Shown: one piece after another, positions 1 to 7,460 of the stretch
How the letters are laid out: every line of letters begins with the position of its first letter
How positions within the stretch are numbered: the stretch's first letter is position 1
Origin: SW10 sp965657795
GTDB taxonomy: Bacteria; Verrucomicrobiota; Verrucomicrobiia; Verrucomicrobiales; Akkermansiaceae
Length of the DNA stretch: 64,000 nt
Assembly (NCBI GenBank): GCA_965657795.1
Contig: CBFHQJ010000002.1
Span: 62,001 to 126,000, forward strand
Direction of reading: 5' to 3'
Notes under the pieces: model-generated
What the model saw: only the letters and a program-made list of their open reading frames with translations
Told to the model about the DNA's origin: nothing
Databases searched by the model: none
Position numbers and translations under genes: made by a program

Positions 1-576
1 ATTCTCTTTGGCGGGGTTCCTTTCGTTTCGATTTCCGAAACGAAGCTACGTGGCCTTCATAATGCGGAGAATCTGATGGCAGCTTGTGCCGCGGTGGAGG
101 GTCTGACCTCCGGTGTGGCGCGTGAGGCTCTTTCAAAATACAGCCCGCCCGAGCATCGATGCGAGTTGGTGGCAATCATTGACGGAGTCGAGTATCTCAA
201 TGATTCAAAGGCTACCAATCTTCACGCGCTTGAGTCCGCTTTGCGCTCCCAAACCAGACCTACCATTCTCATTGCAGGCGGAAAACAAAAGGGTCTCGAT
301 TATCAAGCTCTGATTCCTTTGCTCGCTGAGAAGGCCAAGGCTATGATTTCCTTTGGCGAAATTGGCGATGAGTTGGCCTCCATTTTCTCGACCACCATTC
401 CATGCCGGAAGGTGGAGATCCTTGAAGAAGCTGTTGCCGCGGCTGCAGCCGACGCCAGCCGTGGTGAGACCGTTCTCTTTTCTCCCGGCACCTCTTCCTT
501 CGATCAATTCAACGGCTACGAGGAGCGCGGTCGCGCTTTTAAAGCCGCCGTGCCCCGACTGACAAAAACCCTGTGA
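1..576 (+). CDS. murD: UDP-N-acetylmuramoylalanine--D-glutamate ligase, C-terminal part (5' truncated by window)
   Basis: Adds D-glutamate to UDP-MurNAc-L-Ala in the cytoplasm, an ATP-dependent step of peptidoglycan precursor synthesis. The frame is open from base 1 with no start, so the N-terminal and most of the ATP-binding domain lie upstream of the window. Visible Mur-ligase motifs are LRGLHNAEN near the left edge, the C-terminal domain signature NDSKATN, GGKQKGLDY, and the end motif LFSPGTSSFDQFNGYEERG, all matching MurD rather than MurC/E/F. It is followed by a LysM gene and ftsW, so this is the end of a dcw-type cell-wall cluster. Confidence 0.93.
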   Translation: MLFGGVPFVSISETKLRGLHNAENLMAACAAVEGLTSGVAREALSKYSPPEHRCELVAIIDGVEYLNDSKATNLHALESALRSQTRPTILIAGGKQKGLDYQALIPLLAEKAKAMISFGEIGDELASIFSTTIPCRKVEILEEAVAAAAADASRGETVLFSPGTSSFDQFNGYEERGRAFKAAVPRLTKTL

Positions 577-589
577 ACCATTCCCAACC

Positions 590-1465
590 ATGAAAACCCC
601 ACGAACACTACAAACCAAAAGAACCCGCCCCAAGACGGGTTTCCGCATCATGCATGCTGCCACTCGATCCACTAAAAAGAGAAAGCAACGTGCTTCGACC
701 ACTGCTGCTCCCGAAGATCTCGGTGAAGTTCCCGGTGTCGGAGTTCCCCTTGCATTGGTGGTCATTCTTCTCCTCCACGTGGCTGCGATTGCCGGCATTT
801 GGATCCACGACAAATGGAGTGAGAGTGCGGATCTCAAAGCGACAAAGGTAGCCTTGAAAGATGATGTCCCGCCTCAAAGAAATCCTGCAATGGATGTCGA
901 TGTGGTCAGCAGGGGAGAGACCATGGACTCGATTGCCGCAAAGCATGGTATCACCAAGGATTCTTTGATCAGTGCCAACGATGGAATCGCCGAACTGCAG
1001 ATTGGTTGGAAATACAACATTCCACCTCGTCCGATTACCAATGTGGCTCCGGCTGGTACGATCGCCGGAGCTGGTGATGTTGTCGAAGATATACCGGGAA
1101 TCACTCCACAGGAGCGTCCCATGATTCAGACCAGAGATGATCGTGATATTCCAGGAAGCCGTCCGGGAGAATTGGTCGAGGTAGGAGGTGCGGAAGCGGA
1201 AGCAGGAAGGACTGACGAGCCTGTCTTGATTCGTCCGGTTGAGCCTGTTCGCGTTGATCCCGTCCGCGTCGATCCTGTCCGTCCGGCTCCAGCTCCGGCC
1301 GCTGCCGGCAACACGAAGATCCACGTGGTGAAGCCCGGTGAAACGCTTTGGAGAATTGCCCATAACAACAAGATCACGGTGGACGCGCTCAAGCGGGCAA
1401 ATCCTAATGTGAATGTCAACCCGCTCAAAATTGGAGCGAAGCTTGTCATTCCTGCCAGCCGATAA
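590..1465 (+). CDS. Membrane-anchored LysM protein
   Basis: A 291-residue protein with a basic cytoplasmic N-terminus, one transmembrane segment at about residues 52-72 (VPLALVVILLLHVAAIAGIW) and an extracytoplasmic part with two LysM modules. The first is at about 103-148 (SRGETMDSIAAKHGI) and the second at about 247-291 (VKPGETLWRIAHNNKI). They are joined by a Pro/Val/Asp-rich linker with repeated VRVDP units. LysM binds N-acetylglucosamine polymers such as peptidoglycan, so a wall-anchoring or division role is inferred from its place between murD and ftsW. No catalytic domain is visible. An ATG at codon 21 is an alternative start. Confidence 0.85.
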   Translation: MKTPRTLQTKRTRPKTGFRIMHAATRSTKKRKQRASTTAAPEDLGEVPGVGVPLALVVILLLHVAAIAGIWIHDKWSESADLKATKVALKDDVPPQRNPAMDVDVVSRGETMDSIAAKHGITKDSLISANDGIAELQIGWKYNIPPRPITNVAPAGTIAGAGDVVEDIPGITPQERPMIQTRDDRDIPGSRPGELVEVGGAEAEAGRTDEPVLIRPVEPVRVDPVRVDPVRPAPAPAAAGNTKIHVVKPGETLWRIAHNNKITVDALKRANPNVNVNPLKIGAKLVIPASR

Positions 1466-1481
1466 TCCGCAGCTAAGATAA

Positions 1482-2624
1482 GTGGGTAAAGGAGCTTCCA
1501 TATTTCTGTGTTTGGCAGTCGCAGCACTCATCACCTTGGGGTTGGTGATGTTGGCGAGTGCGAGCGCGAAGTGGGATTACTCCGTGAATCAATACTCCTA
1601 CTTGGTTCGCCAGGCGATCTGGCTGGGGATTGGTGTCGCGGTCATGACGGTCATGGCCTTGATGGATTACCGGATTCTTCAAAAGCTGGCTTGGCCTCTT
1701 TTTGTGATGGTGTGCATCGCCTTGCTTCTGTGCTACGTGCCGGGAATCGGTGATGCCGCCAAGGGGGAAAATCGTTGGATTGTATTGCCTGTCATTGGTC
1801 GTTTCCAGCCTTCGGAGCCTGCCAAGTTGGTCATCATGGTAGCTCTTGCTTCATGGTTCGCGAAGTATCAGGCAGAGACCAAAAGTTTTTGGAGGGGCTT
1901 CGTGATCCCCTCTCTCATTCTTGGAGTGCCACTACTCTTAATTCTCTTCGAGATGGATATGGGAACGGCGGCTGGTTTGGGAGCGGCCGGACTGATTGTC
2001 CTCTTTGTTTCCGGAACGCGGATGCGATACCTTGGGACCTCGGCTGTGGTCACGTTGATTCTAGCATTTCAAATGGTTCGGAATAATCCCAACCGCTGGG
2101 AGCGAATCATCGCGTTTATGGACCTGGAAGAATATAAGGAAGGGCGTGGCTGGCAGCAGTGGCTGGCAACCCAGGCCTTCGGCAATGGCGGGCCAAATGG
2201 AATGGGTTTGGGCAACGGCGTGGTGAAGCAAATGAATCTGCCCGAGCACCACACCGATTTTATTTTTCCCATCATTGGTGAGGAGTTGGGTGTCTTTGTG
2301 ACGATGGGAGTCGTACTCTGTTTTGTCGTGATCTTTTTGATTGGACTGGGGATTTCCATGCAGGCCTCCGACCGTTTTGGTGGAGTGCTCGGAATCGGGA
2401 TCACATCGGCCCTGATCATCCCGGCCATGATGAACCTCGGAGTGACCACCGCGTCGCTGCCAAACACCGGACTCCCTTTGCCCTTTGTGAGTTACGGAGG
2501 GTCGAGCCTTGTCTTTAGCTTCGCGATGGTTGGAGTGCTATTAAGCATTCTCCGGCGATCGCATACCGCTGATGTGACCGAGATGCCCGCTGTGAAGCAG
2601 AAGGTGCTGGAAGTGCGGCTCTAG
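1482..2624 (+). CDS. ftsW: Peptidoglycan polymerase FtsW (SEDS family)
   Basis: Multi-pass inner-membrane SEDS glycosyltransferase that polymerises lipid II at the septum. The 380-residue protein carries the family motifs FQPSEPAK (about residue 107-114), the periplasmic-loop acidic motif HHTDFIFPIIGEELG (about 254-268) and the terminal LPFVSYGGSS. Start chosen is GTG at 1482, 16 bases after the LysM stop; CTG or TTG at 1506/1512 are weaker alternatives. Placement after murD supports FtsW rather than RodA; a second SEDS gene sits at 30046. No murG or murC follows, so the cluster ends here. Confidence 0.93.
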   Translation: MGKGASIFLCLAVAALITLGLVMLASASAKWDYSVNQYSYLVRQAIWLGIGVAVMTVMALMDYRILQKLAWPLFVMVCIALLLCYVPGIGDAAKGENRWIVLPVIGRFQPSEPAKLVIMVALASWFAKYQAETKSFWRGFVIPSLILGVPLLLILFEMDMGTAAGLGAAGLIVLFVSGTRMRYLGTSAVVTLILAFQMVRNNPNRWERIIAFMDLEEYKEGRGWQQWLATQAFGNGGPNGMGLGNGVVKQMNLPEHHTDFIFPIIGEELGVFVTMGVVLCFVVIFLIGLGISMQASDRFGGVLGIGITSALIIPAMMNLGVTTASLPNTGLPLPFVSYGGSSLVFSFAMVGVLLSILRRSHTADVTEMPAVKQKVLEVRL

Positions 2625-2633
2625 CCGGCGTCC

Positions 2634-3608
2634 TTACTTTTTGGGCTGTACCCAGATGTTCCGGAAGACCACGGGGTTTCCGTGATTTTGAAGAAAGACG
2701 GGGAGCGGCTCATCCTTGAGTGCTCCTTTCCCGGGTGCAGCAGTTGTGTTGTCTTTGGCCAATTCGCGATCGTTGTGAATCGTAATGCCGTTGAGTTTGA
2801 CGGTCATGCGCGGCCACGCGGTTCGCTTGCCATCGCTATCGAATTTGGCGGCAGTGAAATCGACATCGTAAGTCTGCCAGGTGAGTGGGGGAAGGCAGGC
2901 ATTCACGTCCGGTTCTGAGATCGAGTAGATGCCACCGCACTCGTTCATCTTTCCATCCAGAGCGAAGGAATCGAGGACCTGGGTTTCCCAGCGGCCGCCG
3001 AAATAAACCCCGCTGTTTCCGCGACCTTGTCCGCGGGCGAATGGTTTGTAAGGAGTGCGAAATTCGAGGTGCAGCTTGTAGTCTTTAAACTTGGGCTTGC
3101 TGGTGGTGCCGGTGGCTTGGAGGAGTCCGTCTTTCATTTTTCCGTTTTGCCAGTGCTCCACGCTGGTGCCGTCGAAGAGGACAGTGGCACCGTCAGGAGC
3201 TTTGGCCCCGAGAGTGGGGCTTTTTCGAGCAATTCGAGGGAGCTTGATGGCATCCTTGTCGTCTTGTTGAATCGTCAGAGTTTGACCTTCGAGGAGAGCT
3301 GAAACTCCCTTTTCTTTGGCGAAAGTGACTGTTCCTTCTTCGAGGTTGCCGGAGATTTTGATCCGCGAATCTTTCTTCGCCCACCCAAGTCCGGGTAGGC
3401 CGCCCTTGAGAAGGTAAAGGTCGAATTTTCCGTCTCCGAGGGCCACAACCTGTCCACCAACGGGAGCATCCTTCCGGTGGTATTCACCCTGAATGGAAAA
3501 ATCAGGGTCTTCTTTTGCAGCAGAGGCAGGATCGGTCCATGTTTTCGATTTGTCGGCAGCGGAGAGAGTGAGAGTGGAGATGGAGAAGGCGATGAGGAGG
3601 TTCTTCAT
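2634..3608 (-). CDS. Secreted DUF1080 protein (3-keto-disaccharide hydrolase-like family)
   Basis: A 324-residue protein with a Sec signal peptide (MKNLLIAFSISTLTLSAADK). Residues about 20-130 form a small N-terminal region seen in some verrucomicrobial members. The DUF1080 beta-sandwich covers about 140-324, with LFDGTSVEHWQ at its start, GNSGVYFGGRWETQVLDS in the middle and RNIWVQP at the end. DUF1080 belongs to the concanavalin-like lectin/glucanase fold and is linked to carbohydrate binding or hydrolysis outside the cytoplasm; the substrate is unknown. It converges on ftsW with a 9-base gap and no obvious terminator hairpin. Confidence 0.9.
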   Translation of the reverse strand: MKNLLIAFSISTLTLSAADKSKTWTDPASAAKEDPDFSIQGEYHRKDAPVGGQVVALGDGKFDLYLLKGGLPGLGWAKKDSRIKISGNLEEGTVTFAKEKGVSALLEGQTLTIQQDDKDAIKLPRIARKSPTLGAKAPDGATVLFDGTSVEHWQNGKMKDGLLQATGTTSKPKFKDYKLHLEFRTPYKPFARGQGRGNSGVYFGGRWETQVLDSFALDGKMNECGGIYSISEPDVNACLPPLTWQTYDVDFTAAKFDSDGKRTAWPRMTVKLNGITIHNDRELAKDNTTAAPGKGALKDEPLPVFLQNHGNPVVFRNIWVQPKK

Positions 3609-3674
3609 AATTGATTGTAGGGATACCGGAAAATTACCGGGGATCTTTCCAATGGGATACCCCGGAGCCCTGCC

Positions 3675-5201
3675 TTATTGGCCTCCGGGTCCGGGCATGA
3701 CAAAGGTCGCCTTGTTTTCAGACCACCAGCTGCGGATTGTCTCGCCATGCCATTCCGCGCGTTCGTTGCTGCCATTTTTGAACCATTTTTTTCCTGTCAT
3801 CCGTTCGATCGTTAGTACGGATTGTTCCCGGATATCCGCCCACTGGTGGGTGGTTGCCTCGGAAATGATCAGGTTGAGACCGGTTTTGCTTCCTCGTTTT
3901 TCGAGGAATCCGAGGGCAACCAGACAAATTGGGGTAGATTCCGAGTCAAAGACATCATTGGGAATCTCAACAGAGGGATTCTGATGTGCACGGGCGATTC
4001 GAAGGGCCAGTTTGTCATCGGGGTAGCCGGGGCTGAGTTTCGACACTCTTCTGAGGCAGGCCTCGGATTTTGGACTATCAGTCTCGGCGAGAAGCAGACA
4101 GGCGTAATGGGGAAATGAGAGGCTTTGACTCAGGCTACTGTAGGGGGTGTTGGGAAGTTTGAGGTCTCCAAGTGCGATCTGCTCGAGAATGGAAGTCATC
4201 TTCGGGGATGATATTAGGTCCAGCCAATGAAAGATGGAGGAAGCATTCCCTCCACGGTCGTGCTCTGCCACCGTTTTAATGAGTTTTGCGGCGATGTCTC
4301 CTCTGCTTTCAGCAGGGGCTTGATTCAGGAGGCCGGCAAAGAAAAAAAGACGGGCGACGCCAAGAAGAGTGGCAGGATCGGGAGAGTCGAGTGCCTTTTC
4401 GAAGTCGGTAAAGTCCAGGCTCTTTGCCATCTCATAAGCGATTTCGGCTTCTTCAATTCCGGAACCGAACCAGCTCCCGAACTCTTGTCCCCGCAGGCTC
4501 AAGGTGCCGAGAGATTTGGCGAGGGCGGAGGCGAGTTCCTTCCGGTTTGACTGGCTCGCGAGCAATCTTTCACGCGTTGCTTTGAAGACCGGGCACTCTT
4601 CAAGCAGGGGGCGAGTCATCAGCGGGTGAGAGTCGTAGTATTTTTTAGCGGCCGTATCATGGTTACCAGTAATTTGGCGTATAGAATCCGGGAGGGTGTT
4701 GAGGAAGGCGTTTCGATTGGCCTCGTATCTCTTTTGAGCCTTGATCCGGGCTTCGTAGGCATCCTGGAATCTCGGTTCGCCCTGTTTCTTGAACCAGGTT
4801 CTCCATGCTTTAAGGGAGCGGGCGGTGAAGACGGAGTTCCCGCGCCAGTGTTTGCCGTTCCAGCTGAGAGATTCGCCGTGGTGATATCTGACCGAGGCCA
4901 GAAGCTTGCTATTTTGGAAGAAGGCAACCTTGTAATCTCCCATGCAGGCACAGGGACCCGGGCTTTCAGCTTCGAAGGAGAGTGATTGGAGTAATTCGCG
5001 GATTTCGGGTGCTCCCGTTAGGGTAAAGAGTGCCTTTTCAGGGGCATCGAATGGCGAAGGGGAGCGCACTTCCCACAGCTCCAGTTTGGTGCATCCCTCG
5101 AGCCTCCTTCTGAGTTCTTTTGCACGTTTGTCTTCGTAACCCTGGCAGGGAGACAGCAGGGCTAAGAGGATGGTGAAAAGAACTCTCATGGTTCCCGGCA
5201 C
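3675..5201 (-). CDS. Secreted protein of unknown function
   Basis: A 508-residue protein not matched to a family by eye. It begins with a signal peptide; the true start is probably the second Met (MRVLFTILLALLSPCQGYEDK, about 5189). Residues about 30-130 form one module with a Cys pair in GPCACMGDYKVAFF and a conserved-looking LSWNGKHWRGN. The rest is helical and rich in Leu/Ala, resembling HEAT- or TPR-like solenoids, ending near MTGKKWFKNG. It lies between two DUF1080 genes on the same strand, 66 bases before the first, so a joint extracytoplasmic role is possible. The clean long frame and signal peptide support a real gene. Confidence 0.75.
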   Translation of the reverse strand: MPGTMRVLFTILLALLSPCQGYEDKRAKELRRRLEGCTKLELWEVRSPSPFDAPEKALFTLTGAPEIRELLQSLSFEAESPGPCACMGDYKVAFFQNSKLLASVRYHHGESLSWNGKHWRGNSVFTARSLKAWRTWFKKQGEPRFQDAYEARIKAQKRYEANRNAFLNTLPDSIRQITGNHDTAAKKYYDSHPLMTRPLLEECPVFKATRERLLASQSNRKELASALAKSLGTLSLRGQEFGSWFGSGIEEAEIAYEMAKSLDFTDFEKALDSPDPATLLGVARLFFFAGLLNQAPAESRGDIAAKLIKTVAEHDRGGNASSIFHWLDLISSPKMTSILEQIALGDLKLPNTPYSSLSQSLSFPHYACLLLAETDSPKSEACLRRVSKLSPGYPDDKLALRIARAHQNPSVEIPNDVFDSESTPICLVALGFLEKRGSKTGLNLIISEATTHQWADIREQSVLTIERMTGKKWFKNGSNERAEWHGETIRSWWSENKATFVMPGPGGQ

Positions 5202-5233
5202 CCTAACGATGTTTCACCGATAAGTCACGGTCC

Positions 5234-5914
5234 CTATTTGAAGGTTTCCTGGGTCACTTCGAATTTACGGATGGCGATGGGTCCGTGATCGCCTTGAATG
5301 AAGATGTGGTCCTTGGCGGCCCAGCCACTTCGTTGGGCGGAGCGGGTGGGACCTTTGGCTTCGACGTTTTTCTGAACGAGTTTGTCATTCAGGTGAACCG
5401 AGATGAAGCGGGCATGTTCGAGGACCTTGCCGTCTTTGTCCAAGCGGGGAGCCCGGAATTTGATGATCATTTTTTGCCACTCTCCGGCTGGATTGGCGGC
5501 GTTGACCAAGGGGGCGACGCCATCGAAGCTCTTGGGATCGCGCTTGTCATCCCAGCGACAGTAAAAGCCGCCCATGTCGCCGTAGCCGACTTTCTCCTTT
5601 CCGTGGCTGTCGAGGATTTGAATTTCGTAACGGCCCTGGAGATAGATGCCGGAGTTTGATCCGCTTGGGATGAGGAACTCTGTTTCGACGGTGCAGTCAC
5701 CAAATTTTTTGAGGGTTTGAAGGTAGCCCGCATTTTTTGGTGAGGTCGCGTTGGTGAAATAGGGCGTTTTTGGCGCGGCGATGATGATAAGGTCTTTGCC
5801 ACTTGAGGAGATCTCACCGGCCATTTGCCAGCCTTGGTGGGGTTTGAAAACTTTGAACCAAGCGTTTGCTGATACAAGTTGAGTTAAAGTGAGAAAAAGA
5901 ATGAGATTTTTCAT
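5234..5914 (-). CDS. Secreted DUF1080 protein
   Basis: A 226-residue single-domain DUF1080 protein with a short signal peptide (MKNLILFLTLTQLVSANAWF). Motifs in order: GYLQTLKKFGDCTVETEFLI, then GSNSGIYLQGRYEIQILDS, then DHIFIQGDHGPIAIRKFEV near the C-terminus. The family has a beta-jellyroll fold associated with carbohydrate hydrolysis. It follows the DUF1501 gene at 5966 on the same strand by 51 bases, an association common in Verrucomicrobiota and Planctomycetota, and is probably cotranscribed with it. Confidence 0.9.
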   Translation of the reverse strand: MKNLILFLTLTQLVSANAWFKVFKPHQGWQMAGEISSSGKDLIIIAAPKTPYFTNATSPKNAGYLQTLKKFGDCTVETEFLIPSGSNSGIYLQGRYEIQILDSHGKEKVGYGDMGGFYCRWDDKRDPKSFDGVAPLVNAANPAGEWQKMIIKFRAPRLDKDGKVLEHARFISVHLNDKLVQKNVEAKGPTRSAQRSGWAAKDHIFIQGDHGPIAIRKFEVTQETFK

Positions 5915-5965
5915 TTGGTGAGGCGAGGCAGTCGGTCTCCAGCTTTTGATGATAGTGGATACAGG

Positions 5966-7390
5966 CTAGGAGACGATATCCTTGACGACTTTGGCAGGGT
6001 TGACGCCGGTGAGTTTTTGGTCGAGGCCCATGAAGGGGAAGGTGAGGCGGTCGTGGTCGATGCCAAGCTGATGGAGGATGGTGGCGCTGAAGTCGCGGAC
6101 GGGGACTTCGTCTTTGACGACATTGTAGGAGTAGTCGTCGGTTTCGCCGTAAACGGTGCCGCCCTTGATGCCGCCGCCGGCCATCCAGGTGGAGAAGCAT
6201 TTGGGGTGGTGGTCGCGGCCGTAGTTGTCGCGCGCGAGCTTGCCCTGGCAGTAGGTGGTGCGGCCGAATTCGCCGGCAAAGACGACGAGGGTGTCGTCGA
6301 GCATGCCGCGTTGTTTGAGGTCGTTGATGAGACCGGCGCAGGGTTGATCGACGTCGTAGGCCTGGCCTCGTACTTTCTTGGGGAGACCAACGTGGTGGTC
6401 CCAGCCTCGGTGGAAGAGTTGGATGAAGCGGACGCCTCGCTCGGCCATTCGGCGGGCGAGGAGGCAGTTGCGGGCGAAGGAGCCGGACTTTTTGACTTCG
6501 GGGCCGTATAGTTTTTCGTTGATGGCTTCGTTCTCTTGTTTGAGGTCGGTGAGCTCGGGGACCGAGGCCTGCATACGGAAGGCCATTTCCTGTTGGGCGA
6601 TGGTGGTTTGGATTTCCGGATCGCCGATTTTAGACATTTCTTCCTCGTTGAGTTTGGTGACGAGGTCGAGCATCTTACTCCGGGTTTTTCGGGAGACGTT
6701 GGCGGGATTGGACAGGAAGAGGACGGGGTCGCCGGAGGGTTGGAAGGGGACCCCCTGATGTTTTGAGGGGAGGAAGCCAGACCCCCAGAGGCGGGAGTAT
6801 AGGCCCTGGACGTTTTGCCGGTCGCCGGACCAGAAGGCGGAGTTGAGGACAATAAAGTCGGGAAGGTTTTCGTTCATGCGGCCGAGGCCATAGGAAAGCC
6901 AGGCACCCATGGAGGCTTTGCCGGGGATTTCGGTGCCGGTGCAGAAGAGGGTTTTGCCGGGGTCGTGGTTGATGGCGGTGGTGGAGGTTGACTTGATGAG
7001 GGCGAGGTCATCGGCGACGGAACCGAGATGGGGAAGGACCTCGGAGAGGTGCATGCCGCTTTGGCCATGTTGTTTGAACTTGAACATGGAGGGGGCCACG
7101 AGTTTGGCGCGGCCCTTGGTCATGGCGGTGACGCGCTGTCCCTTTGTGACAGAATCTGGGAGTGCTTCTTTGAAGCGCTTGTGGAGGTCGGGCTTGTAGT
7201 CGAAGAGGTCGAGCTGGGAGGGAGCGCCGGCCATGAAGCAGAAGATGACCCGTTTAGCGGGAGCTTTGGGGAGGTGGTAACCGTGTCCTCCGGTTTGGGC
7301 GGCTTGGGCTGCCAGGTTGCCTAGGACGGTGGCACCGAGGCCCATGCCGGTGGTGTTGAGGAATTGGCGGCGGGTTTGTGGATCGAACAT
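5966..7390 (-). CDS. DUF1501 protein, Tat-exported (first copy)
   Basis: A 474-residue DUF1501 protein, a family related to alkaline-phosphatase/sulfatase-fold enzymes. The N-terminus has a twin-arginine motif (TRRQFLNTTGMGLGATVLG), predicting Tat export. Family landmarks are VIFCFMAGAPSQLDLFDYKP, HMGLPKK-type residues in GWDHHVGLPKK, VVFAGEFGRT, and GRDHHPKCFSTWMAGGGIKGGTVYGETD. It is encoded directly after the cytochrome-type gene at 7461 (70-base gap), its usual partner. The reaction is not established for the family; a role with the partner in periplasmic polymer breakdown is inferred. Confidence 0.92.
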   Translation of the reverse strand: MFDPQTRRQFLNTTGMGLGATVLGNLAAQAAQTGGHGYHLPKAPAKRVIFCFMAGAPSQLDLFDYKPDLHKRFKEALPDSVTKGQRVTAMTKGRAKLVAPSMFKFKQHGQSGMHLSEVLPHLGSVADDLALIKSTSTTAINHDPGKTLFCTGTEIPGKASMGAWLSYGLGRMNENLPDFIVLNSAFWSGDRQNVQGLYSRLWGSGFLPSKHQGVPFQPSGDPVLFLSNPANVSRKTRSKMLDLVTKLNEEEMSKIGDPEIQTTIAQQEMAFRMQASVPELTDLKQENEAINEKLYGPEVKKSGSFARNCLLARRMAERGVRFIQLFHRGWDHHVGLPKKVRGQAYDVDQPCAGLINDLKQRGMLDDTLVVFAGEFGRTTYCQGKLARDNYGRDHHPKCFSTWMAGGGIKGGTVYGETDDYSYNVVKDEVPVRDFSATILHQLGIDHDRLTFPFMGLDQKLTGVNPAKVVKDIVS

Positions 7391-7460
7391 GGGAAGTGAA
7401 CTTTGAGATTGGAACAGTGAACGCTTGGTTGGGGGAGATTCCGAAAGCGGGAGCTATCGG

